Source: Shewanella sp.
Lineage (GTDB): Bacteria > Pseudomonadota > Gammaproteobacteria > Enterobacterales > Shewanellaceae
Length of the DNA stretch: 12,195 nt
NCBI GenBank assembly: GCA_004195335.1
Contig: SDWK01000498.1
Coordinates: 1 to 12,195, forward strand
Direction: 5' to 3'
The stretch's first letter is position 1. Each line of letters begins with the position of its first letter. The notes under the pieces are model-generated. The model was given only the letters and a program-made list of their open reading frames with translations. It was not told the origin of the DNA and searched no databases. Positions 7,045-12,195 of the stretch are shown piece after piece. The position numbers and the translations under genes are program-made.

Positions 7045-8151
7045 TTAGGCGTAAGAGGATGTCAGCATCTGCCAGTTTTTTTGTTGTGCGAGGAAACGTT
7101 GCTTCATTTCATCAACTTGTAGCATGAGCTGTTTATTTGCTAACTGTTTGCGTTTAGCCTCGAGCAAGATTTTCTTTGCCTTGTAATAGTCGCTCAGATG
7201 TTCTTTTAGAAGTTCATACTCGGCTTGAAGTTTCTCAAGCACTTCATCACCATTGGGTAACAAGGCGACACGGTTTTGAGTGCGTTGTAGCTGCATCTTT
7301 AATTTGGCACTCTCGATTCTCTCTTGAGGGGTGACGCGGAGATCTTTAGCCAGTCCACACCAGTTTAACGCGTTGATAAGCCATTTGGTTGGATCGTATT
7401 GCCACCACCTAATGCCATTTCGATAGTCATTTTCAAAGATATGGTGAAAATTATGGTAGCCCTCACCATAGGTGAGAAGGGCAATGATGCCGTTATCTCT
7501 GGCGGTATTTTTATCTGTGTAGGGCTGACTTCCCCAGACATGGGCCAGAGAATTGATGAAAAAGGTACAATGATGGACGACAACCAGCCTTAACAAACCC
7601 GCCATCAAGAGCATGCCTAGTATGTCGCCGTTGAGCCAGCCAAGAAATGCAGGCAGACCAATATTCATCAGAACCACTAAGGCTAAGTAGTACTTGTGTT
7701 GCCACATGACAATCTTGTCATTTTGTAGGTCACGAACATTTTTATAATCGTGATAACGCTGAGATTGGTACTCCCTTAGCATCCAGCCTATGTGGCTATA
7801 CCAAAATCCCATTTTTGCTGAATAAGGATCTTTGTCGTTGTTATCGACATGTTTGTGGTGAACGCGATGATCGGAAGACCAGTGAAGGGCACTATTTTGT
7901 AATGCTAATGCACCACCTAAGGCAAAGATAAAGCGTACAGCTGAACTGGCTTTATATGTTTTGTGAGACCAGAGCCTATGATATCCAGCAGTAATAGATA
8001 GACCACTGGCAAAGGCAAAACCAACAAAGGCCACCCATTCAGTTAAGCCATAACCACGTAGGATCCCATACCAAGGGACGAGGATTGCGGCACCAAGAAA
8101 TGTGATGGCAAATAGCAACACATTGGTCCAAATTAAGGGCGGTTTATTCAT
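7045..8151 (-). CDS. Membrane fatty acid desaturase (acyl-CoA delta-9 type)
   Basis: Di-iron integral-membrane desaturase, expected to put a cis double bond (probably delta-9) into saturated acyl chains and so raise membrane fluidity. The 368-aa protein has the three histidine boxes: HRLWSH at 58-63, HRVHH at 95-99 and HNFHH at 233-237. Hydrophobic segments lie around 8-28, 36-56, 72-88, 155-172 and 177-195. The GYHRLWSH and EGYHNFHH contexts are those of bacterial acyl-CoA desaturases. Residues about 275-360 are highly charged and heptad-like, suggesting a C-terminal coiled coil beyond the catalytic domain. It diverges from fabR, and a perfect FabR-type operator overlaps its probable transcription start, so FabR repression is very likely. 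The acyl substrate (CoA, ACP or phospholipid) cannot be settled from sequence. Confidence 0.92.
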   Translation of the reverse strand: MNKPPLIWTNVLLFAITFLGAAILVPWYGILRGYGLTEWVAFVGFAFASGLSITAGYHRLWSHKTYKASSAVRFIFALGGALALQNSALHWSSDHRVHHKHVDNNDKDPYSAKMGFWYSHIGWMLREYQSQRYHDYKNVRDLQNDKIVMWQHKYYLALVVLMNIGLPAFLGWLNGDILGMLLMAGLLRLVVVHHCTFFINSLAHVWGSQPYTDKNTARDNGIIALLTYGEGYHNFHHIFENDYRNGIRWWQYDPTKWLINALNWCGLAKDLRVTPQERIESAKLKMQLQRTQNRVALLPNGDEVLEKLQAEYELLKEHLSDYYKAKKILLEAKRKQLANKQLMLQVDEMKQRFLAQQKNWQMLTSSYA

Positions 8152-8174
8152 TAATAATTTCCAGTTCGATTTTG

Positions 8175-8192
8175 AGCGTACATCTGTACGCT
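8175..8192. promoter_or_regulatory. FabR-type operator
   Basis: AGCGTACATCTGTACGCT is a perfect inverted repeat: two 8-base arms with a 2-base centre. It is essentially the FabR operator I remember from E. coli fabA and fabB (AGCGTACA-N2-TGTACGCT type). It lies 23 bp upstream of the desaturase ATG and directly abuts that gene's -10 box (8193-8198), so bound protein would cover the transcription start. The fabR gene itself is next door. Confidence 0.88.
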
Positions 8193-8221
8193 AATTTAGC
8201 CTGTCAAACTGATAAGGTCAA
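8193..8221 (-). promoter_or_regulatory. Probable promoter of the desaturase gene
   Basis: On the - strand, TTGACC (8221-8216, five of six consensus bases) is separated by 17 bases from TAAATT (8198-8193). The operator begins at the very next base, 8192. This arrangement fits repression at the start site. Confidence 0.65.
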
Positions 8222-8265
8222 GTTTGAAGTGGGAGCAAAGGGCTGCGTTTTACTATCAAAAAATG

Positions 8266-8280
8266 TATCATCTCGTGATA
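8266..8280. repeat. Inverted repeat upstream of fabR
   Basis: TATCA (8266-8270) and TGATA (8276-8280) flank a 5-base centre, ending 23 bp before the fabR start. TATCAT here could also be the fabR -10 box, but no good -35 partner exists. It does not resemble the FabR operator, so any role in fabR expression is a guess. Confidence 0.25.
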
Positions 8281-8303
8281 ACACCTAAGATAGCGGATCC
8301 ATC

Positions 8304-8921
8304 ATGATGGGTATAAGAGCACAGCAGAAAGAGAAGACGCGTCGGGCACTCGTCGATGCGGCGTTTAATCAATTAAATGCTGAGCGTAGTTTCTCTAGTC
8401 TGAGTTTGCGTGAAGTTGCGCGGGAAGCCAAAATCGCACCAACCTCGTTTTATCGTCATTTCAAAGATATGAATGAGCTTGGACTCACCATGGTCGATGA
8501 GGGAGGGTTAACTCTCAGACAGCTGATGCGTAAAGGGCGACAGCGAGCCGAAGCTGGCGGAAGTGTTATCCGAATTTCTGTCGATACCTTTATGGAAGTA
8601 TTAGAATCAAACCCTAATGTGTTTCGGATTCTATTACACGAACGTTCGGGGACGTCGGCTCCATTTCGTGCCGCGGTGGCTCGTGAAATCGAGCATTTTA
8701 TCTCTGAATTAGCCCATTATACCGAAGCGACAGCGAGGCGAAGTCCTGAATTAGCAAGGGCCCAGGCAGAGGCATTGGTAACACTGGTCTTTAACGCGGG
8801 AGCTGCGGCGTTAGATATGAAGCGAGTGGACAGGAAGGTGCTTGCAGACCGACTGGTGATACAGCTACGTATGGTGGCTAAAGGTGCTGAGGTATTGCAA
8901 CAAAAGGTAGATAATAGATAG
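8304..8921 (+). CDS. fabR: HTH-type transcriptional repressor FabR (TetR family)
   Basis: TetR-family repressor of unsaturated fatty acid genes. It senses the balance of saturated and unsaturated acyl thioesters and represses fabB/fabA in E. coli. The 205-aa product matches E. coli FabR strongly: [10 protein letters not shown] near the start, [20 protein letters not shown] for the helix-turn-helix (about 29-53, ending SFYRHF), then [32 protein letters not shown] and [12 protein letters not shown]. coli FabR starts at the residue matching the second methionine here, so ATG 8307 is as plausible as 8304. It is divergent from the desaturase whose promoter holds a FabR-type site. The yijD gene that follows fabR in E. 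coli is absent; a terminator comes instead. Confidence 0.96.
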   Translation: MMGIRAQQKEKTRRALVDAAFNQLNAERSFSSLSLREVAREAKIAPTSFYRHFKDMNELGLTMVDEGGLTLRQLMRKGRQRAEAGGSVIRISVDTFMEVLESNPNVFRILLHERSGTSAPFRAAVAREIEHFISELAHYTEATARRSPELARAQAEALVTLVFNAGAAALDMKRVDRKVLADRLVIQLRMVAKGAEVLQQKVDNR

Positions 8922-8981
8922 CGTCTTTTACATTAATACGTTTAAATTTTCTCTATGATTTAGATATTATTGTAGAGATAA

Positions 8982-9006
8982 AAAAGGGCTCATTGGCCCT
9001 TTTCTT
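8982..9006. terminator. Strong bidirectional terminator between fabR and trmA
   Basis: AAAAGGGC (8982-8989) pairs perfectly with GCCCTTTT (8996-9003) around TCATTG. On the + strand the stem runs into TTTTCTTATCT after fabR; on the - strand it runs into TTTTTTATC after trmA. It lies midway in the 115-bp gap between the two convergent genes and has the classic A-stem-T form working both ways. Confidence 0.92.
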
Positions 9007-9036
9007 ATCTAGAACGTTTATGCCTTTGCAAATGGA

Positions 9037-10134
9037 TTAGCGCCTCTCTAAGAAGACTCCCGATTCCATATGATCTGTATATGGGAATTGATCAAATAGT
9101 GCAAAGCGCGTGATCTTATGTGTTTTGTTCAGCTCAATTAAGTTGTCGATTAAAGTATTCGGGTTACATGAGATATAAACGATACGATCGTAACCTTGCA
9201 CCAGCTTCACGGTATCAGGATCCATACCTGCTCTAGGTGGGTCAACGAAGATGGTATTACAGTTATAACTGTCTAAGTCGATGCCCTCAAGGCGTCTAAA
9301 GGTACGCTTCTTTGCCATTGCATCGGTAAAGTCTTCTGCCGACATACGGATGATCTGTAGATTGTCGATCTTATTTATCTTGATATTGTATTGTGCGGAC
9401 TCAACCGAAGGTTTTGCGAGTTCTGTGGCTAATACGCGATCGAAATTTTGTGCTAAGGCGATAGAAAAATTACCATTACCACAATAAAGTTCTAATAGGT
9501 CACCTTGGCTATTCTTAGTGACATCAATAGCCCATTCCAACATCTTCACCGAAACTTTACCATTAGGTTGTGTAAAGCTATTTTCAATCTGATGATATTG
9601 AAGCAGTTCGTTATTCACCGTTAATGACTCAATGACAAAATCTTTGTCCATTATCAGTTTCTGTTTACGCGCTCGACCAATAAGGTTGATGTTGAAGCTG
9701 GCCGCTAACTTCTCTTTTAAGACCTTAGCTTCAATCTCCCACTGTGCATCAAGTTGCTTGTGATACAACAAAGACACTAAGATTTCGCCACTAAGAGTTG
9801 ATAAGAAATCTATTTGGAATAATCTATGTCTCAGAGTCGGGTTGGGCTTTAGCTCTTCCATAAGGGCTGGCATCACCTTATTGATCAATTCACTCGCGGG
9901 GAGAAATTGATCGCAACGGACCTTACTGTCGAGTGCTTTATCAAACATGTAGTAGTACATGTCCTCACCGTCATGCCATATGCGGAATTCGGCACGCATA
10001 CGATAATGAGTTGGCTCGGAGCCAAAAACTTCTAGCTTTGGTGTATCAAAATCAGTGAATATCTTGTCCAGCTTGATACGTTTTTCTTCGAGTTGCGCAT
10101 CATAGGTATTAGGATCCATTGCTGCTAAATTCAT
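9037..10134 (-). CDS. trmA: tRNA (uracil-5-)-methyltransferase TrmA
   Basis: SAM-dependent enzyme that makes 5-methyluridine at position 54 of the tRNA T-loop. The 365-aa product aligns by eye with E. coli TrmA along its full length. Key sites are [14 protein letters not shown] (43-56), ENSFTQPN (184-191), the SAM-binding [12 protein letters not shown] (213-224), FVDPPRAG (296-303), the catalytic cysteine C323 in YISCNP, and the base E357 in DHMESGV. The ATG at 10134 is preceded on the - strand by AGGGTGA about eight bases upstream, supporting this start over the internal M6. Its place between fabR and murI matches E. coli, but btuB, which sits between trmA and murI there, is missing. Confidence 0.98.
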   Translation of the reverse strand: MNLAAMDPNTYDAQLEEKRIKLDKIFTDFDTPKLEVFGSEPTHYRMRAEFRIWHDGEDMYYYMFDKALDSKVRCDQFLPASELINKVMPALMEELKPNPTLRHRLFQIDFLSTLSGEILVSLLYHKQLDAQWEIEAKVLKEKLAASFNINLIGRARKQKLIMDKDFVIESLTVNNELLQYHQIENSFTQPNGKVSVKMLEWAIDVTKNSQGDLLELYCGNGNFSIALAQNFDRVLATELAKPSVESAQYNIKINKIDNLQIIRMSAEDFTDAMAKKRTFRRLEGIDLDSYNCNTIFVDPPRAGMDPDTVKLVQGYDRIVYISCNPNTLIDNLIELNKTHKITRFALFDQFPYTDHMESGVFLERR

Positions 10135-10147
10135 TTATTGATCACCC

Positions 10148-10177
10148 TTGGTTTGATTTGGGCGGAATTATTATACT
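10148..10177 (+). promoter_or_regulatory. Candidate promoter of murI overlapping the trmA -10 box
   Basis: On the + strand, TTGGTT (10148-10153) is followed after 18 bases by TATACT (10172-10177). On the - strand a perfect TATAAT occupies 10175-10170 and is the best -10 box for trmA, although its -35 partner is unclear (TGGACA exists but at only 14 bases spacing). The two -10 boxes share four base pairs, so polymerase could not occupy both at once. Confidence 0.45.
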
Positions 10178-10263
10178 AGATAGCTAGGATGTCCAGTTTC
10201 TAGCTTCCGATTTTAGGGCTATTGTGTGAAAATTGGTGTATGCATACTAAATGGAGAAGGGAT

Positions 10264-11055
10264 TTGTCAGGACCAATACTTGTTTTTGATTCAGGAATAG
10301 GTGGCTTATCTATTCTCGACGAGATAAGGCAAGTGCTACCCGATAAACAATATTGCTACCTTTTCGATAATGCCCGCCTGCCGTACGGTGAGTTGGAAGA
10401 ACAGGTGCTTGTAAGTGGCTGTAAGACTCTTATCACTTCTATTGTTAACAGGATCGATGCGTCCTTAATTGTGATTGCCTGTAATACGGCGAGCACCTTA
10501 GTATTACCTGCATTGAGAGAAGTATTAGCCATTCCGGTTGTCGGAGTGGTGCCCGCCATAAAACCTGCTGCTGCATTATCACGAAATAAGCATATTGGTT
10601 TACTGGCAACTCCGGGAACAATAAGGCGACAATACACACACGAATTGATAGCAAGATTTGGAGGGGATTGTAAGGTTGAACTATATGGCTCTTCTGAATT
10701 GGTTCAATTGGCAGAGAGAAAAGCTGCCGGAATCGACATCTTACAAGCTGACATAGCTAAAATACTTAGCCCGATAAAATGCAGTGGACTCGACACCCTA
10801 GTTTTAGGCTGCACTCACTTCCCTATGCTTAAAACTGAGATACAAGACTATCTGGGTAAAGACGTATTATTACTGGACTCTGCCAAGGCTGTGGCAGCAA
10901 GGGTATCTAGCTTATGCCAGCAATCGGATGAAATGCATGTTCTGGAGTCAAAGGAGATGAAAGCGCTGTATACGTCTGAGGAAATAAGTGTTGGACTTAA
11001 AAACTCATTAGCCGAAATTGGATTTTCTGATATTGAAAAAGTCCAAATTGGCTAA
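10264..11055 (+). CDS. murI: Glutamate racemase MurI
   Basis: Interconverts L- and D-glutamate without cofactor, supplying D-glutamate for peptidoglycan. From the chosen start the protein is 263 aa. Motifs are FDSGIGGLS with D9, PYG after FDNARL, the first catalytic cysteine C73 in ACNTAST, VVGVVPAIKPA, YTHELIARF, and the second catalytic cysteine C183 in LGCTHFP. The start is uncertain. The frame is open from TTG 10222 and has ATG 10240, but TTG 10264 has the best ribosome site (GGAGAAGG at 10253-10260) and gives the family-typical beginning M-SGPILVFDSG. A rare TTG start would lower translation. As in E. coli rrnB, murI lies upstream of an rRNA operon on the same strand, but here an opposite-strand gene intervenes. 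No clear terminator follows. Confidence 0.94.
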   Translation: MSGPILVFDSGIGGLSILDEIRQVLPDKQYCYLFDNARLPYGELEEQVLVSGCKTLITSIVNRIDASLIVIACNTASTLVLPALREVLAIPVVGVVPAIKPAAALSRNKHIGLLATPGTIRRQYTHELIARFGGDCKVELYGSSELVQLAERKAAGIDILQADIAKILSPIKCSGLDTLVLGCTHFPMLKTEIQDYLGKDVLLLDSAKAVAARVSSLCQQSDEMHVLESKEMKALYTSEEISVGLKNSLAEIGFSDIEKVQIG

Positions 11056-11083
11056 TGGGTTTAGTGAGCATAAAGAAATAAGC

Positions 11084-11554
11084 TTAACTGTCAGCTTGAC
11101 TCTCGCTCTTTTCAGCATCTTGTGATTTTGCTTCTCTTACTTTTAGTGTGCGTTCTTGGAAATCGAATTCATTTAATTTAGACATGGCTTTATTAGCGCC
11201 AGCTTCGGACATTTCAATAAATCCAAAACCTTTACGTCGGCCCGTCTTGCGATCACGAACTAAACGCACAGAATTAACCGGGCCGTATTTTCCAAATAAC
11301 TCCTTTACTTCACCTTCATGCACACGATAAGGCAAGTTACCTACATACAGTGTCATTGTTGGGCCAGTGTATTGCTCAACACTGGCTGCATTGTCACTAG
11401 ACGATGAAGATTGACTTTGAAGGGTAAATACAGCGCTCGCAATAATAGCACCAACAAAAAAAGCAACTGCAGCGTTTAGCTCTGGAGCGACAAAATTAAT
11501 GGCTAATGCACCCAGGATGGCGATAATCAAAACAATAAGAAATGGCTTTTGCAT
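11084..11554 (-). CDS. Membrane-anchored RRM RNA-binding protein
   Basis: Small protein of 156 aa with an unusual layout. Two hydrophobic segments (about 5-21 and 28-45) are joined by a short loop, then a serine-rich linker (47-53), then one RNA-recognition motif (about 68-141). The RRM is clear: RNP2 is LYVGNL (69-74) and RNP1 is RKGFGFIEM (107-115), with the aromatic residues Y70, F110 and F112 that stack on RNA. The tail (142-156) is charged. The likely placing is an inner-membrane hairpin with the RRM on the cytoplasmic side, by inference. Similar unstudied proteins exist in marine gammaproteobacteria as far as I recall; RNA targets are unknown. It is convergent with murI, and its upstream region is shared with the rRNA operon promoters. 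The ribosome site AGAGAA precedes the ATG. Confidence 0.88.
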   Translation of the reverse strand: MQKPFLIVLIIAILGALAINFVAPELNAAVAFFVGAIIASAVFTLQSQSSSSSDNAASVEQYTGPTMTLYVGNLPYRVHEGEVKELFGKYGPVNSVRLVRDRKTGRRKGFGFIEMSEAGANKAMSKLNEFDFQERTLKVREAKSQDAEKSESQADS

Positions 11555-11574
11555 ATATATGTTCTCTGAAGAAT

Positions 11575-11592
11575 TGTTAATAACTGTTAATA
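11575..11592. repeat. Tandem 8-base direct repeat upstream of the RRM gene
   Basis: TGTTAATA occurs at 11575-11582 and again at 11585-11592, a 10-base period or one helical turn, 20 bp before the RRM gene start. It could be a paired regulator site or chance in AT-rich sequence. The rest of 11593-11754 is AT-rich and shows no other clear element; no convincing RRM-gene promoter was found. Confidence 0.3.
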
Positions 11593-11754
11593 GCAGGTAT
11601 ATGGTAATGAATTATTTAGCATTACACTAGCCCATTGCCGAAAAAACGAACTTAATAGTTAACTTAGCTATCCAATGTTTGATATAGCACACTCTAAACG
11701 TAGCAAAAATGAGCTGAAAAACACTGATTTGTGCAAAACTTCGACGCCTGAACG

Positions 11755-11800
11755 TGAAAATGAAAAAAGGGGTTGTGCTCTGCTCGGAGATCCCTATAAT
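11755..11800 (+). promoter_or_regulatory. rRNA operon promoter P1 with UP element
   Basis: TTGTGC (11773-11778), a 16-base spacer and a perfect TATAAT (11795-11800) are followed by the GC-rich discriminator GCGCAACC. The sequence then runs CACTGACACGG, almost identical to the E. coli rrn P1 start region. An A-rich tract (GAAAATGAAAAAAGG, 11755-11769) is in the UP-element position. The 16-base spacer and GC-rich discriminator are the features that make rrn P1 sensitive to ppGpp/DksA and growth rate. Fis sites are expected further upstream, but I cannot mark any with confidence. Confidence 0.9.
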
Positions 11801-11975
11801 GCGCAACCACTGACACGGCACAGCAGGCATCCAGCCTACATCTCGTAAGAGAGTGCAGTCGAAGTTGAGTTAACTTTTTAAGGAAAGATAATTCAGGCAG
11901 AAAGCCTTTAAGGGTTTCGTTTGTCATTCTCTTGTATAAGAAAAAGACACTTGAAAAGCTTCTTAAAATTAGGGC

Positions 11976-12003
11976 TTGACGCCAACAACGGGACGTGTAA
12001 AAT
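11976..12003 (+). promoter_or_regulatory. rRNA operon promoter P2
   Basis: TTGACG (11976-11981), a 16-base spacer and TAAAAT (11998-12003) are followed by ACGCATCCC. It lies 203 bp downstream of P1, compared with roughly 120 bp in E. coli. The A/T-rich stretch at 11951-11971 is a possible UP element. The order P1, P2, antitermination leader is the standard enterobacterial-type rRNA control region. Confidence 0.85.
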
Positions 12004-12039
12004 ACGCATCCCTAAGCCAACGACCTAGCGTCTAACGGC

Positions 12040-12074
12040 AGCATCTGAAAGATTGATGCTACGCTCTTTAACAA
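12040..12074 (+). promoter_or_regulatory. rrn antitermination boxB hairpin and boxA
   Basis: A hairpin with arms AGCATC (12040-12045) and GATGCT (12055-12060) sits directly before boxA, CGCTCTTTAACAA (12062-12074), one base off the E. coli TGCTCTTTAACAA. BoxA binds NusB/NusE in nascent RNA so that polymerase resists Rho over the untranslated rRNA operon. Confidence 0.92.
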
Positions 12075-12088
12075 TTTATCAAGTAATC

Positions 12089-12100
12089 TGTGTGGGCACT
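12089..12100 (+). promoter_or_regulatory. rrn leader boxC
   Basis: TGTGTGGGCACT is identical to the boxC element of E. coli rrn leaders and follows boxA by 14 bases (AATCTG immediately precedes, as in E. coli). BoxC contributes to leader folding and 16S maturation. Confidence 0.85.
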
Positions 12101-12122
12101 CACAGGTGTTGAGTTATTCGAA

Positions 12123-12142
12123 ATTGCTTCTTAGGAAGCAAT
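12123..12142 (+). other. Leader hairpin upstream of 16S
   Basis: ATTGCTTC (12123-12130) and GAAGCAAT (12135-12142) form a perfect 8-bp stem with a TTAG tetraloop. It lies between boxC and the expected 16S 5' end. Its neighbours TTGAG (12109-12113) and CTCAA (12153-12157) could extend it as an outer stem. It is followed by CAAAAATTTTC, not a proper T-run, so I see it as rRNA precursor structure, not a terminator. Confidence 0.6.
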
Positions 12143-12195
12143 CAAAAATTTTCTCAATGAACCACTGAGTGACCATAGCGACGTTGGTTTCAACT

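Larger units (their letters stand above)
11807..12195 (+). other. 5' leader of a 16S-23S-5S rRNA operon (partial, 16S beyond window)
   Basis: From the inferred P1 start to the window end is untranslated rRNA precursor leader. No mature 16S sequence is present: the diagnostic GAGTTTGATCATGGCTCAG block is absent. From the boxA-to-16S distance in E. coli (about 165 nt) the mature 5' end should lie within some tens of bases past 12195. The contig probably stops here because leader ends and 16S are shared among several operon copies. Confidence 0.85.

Noticed and set aside
11627..11927. Two overlapping - strand open frames of 67 and 77 codons across rRNA promoter P1
   Set aside because: They cross a textbook rrn P1 promoter and early leader, lack ribosome sites and family resemblance, so coding is unlikely.
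12109..12195. A tRNA gene or the 16S gene start at the right edge
   Set aside because: No cloverleaf and no GAGTTTGATC block is present; the sequence is rrn leader only.

Overview
The window looks like chromosomal core sequence from a gammaproteobacterium of the Shewanella / Alteromonadales type. The evidence is close protein similarity, judged by eye, to E. coli YrfG, SelD, TrmA, FabR and MurI. The gene order fabR - trmA - murI - rRNA operon also matches the E. coli rrnB neighbourhood, except that btuB is absent. No phage, insertion sequence, CRISPR array or tRNA gene was seen. The window is probably a whole short-read contig: its first 19 bases are the Tn5 mosaic end used in Nextera libraries, and its last bases stop in the leader of an rRNA operon, a repeat where such assemblies break.

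Layout. 1-19: library adapter. 20-141: 3' end of a cupin (DUF985-type) gene on the + strand, convergent with yrfG (217-882, -), a GMP/IMP-specific HAD nucleotidase. yrfG diverges from a four-gene + strand cluster (971-4626): nudE, cysQ, a GNAT acetyltransferase and a 588-aa LplT-like MFS transporter whose C-terminal part resembles a PlsC acyltransferase without its catalytic motif. A hairpin terminator at 4642-4669 separates this cluster from the - strand selD-mnmH pair (6835-4686), which makes selenophosphate and uses it for tRNA wobble-uridine selenation. Next on the - strand is a membrane fatty-acid desaturase (8151-7045), divergent from its likely repressor gene fabR (8304-8921, +). A perfect FabR-type operator abuts the desaturase -10 box. 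A strong bidirectional terminator (8982-9006) separates fabR from trmA (10134-9037, -). trmA and murI (+, probable TTG start at 10264) diverge from promoters whose -10 boxes overlap. A membrane-anchored RRM protein gene (11554-11084, -) converges on murI. The rest (11555-12195) is the rRNA operon control region: tandem promoters P1 and P2, then a leader with boxB, boxA and boxC. The 16S gene should begin just past the window.

How the genes work together: NudE, CysQ and YrfG all hydrolyse nucleotides (ADP-ribose/NADH, PAP, and GMP/IMP). SelD supplies the substrate of MnmH. FabR and the desaturase form a membrane-fluidity regulatory pair. TrmA and MnmH both modify tRNA, close to an rRNA operon. 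Most of the window is well-known housekeeping sequence. The parts least explained by known biology are the degenerate acyltransferase tail on the transporter and the membrane-tethered RRM protein beside the rRNA promoters. I found no clear new defence or mobile system.
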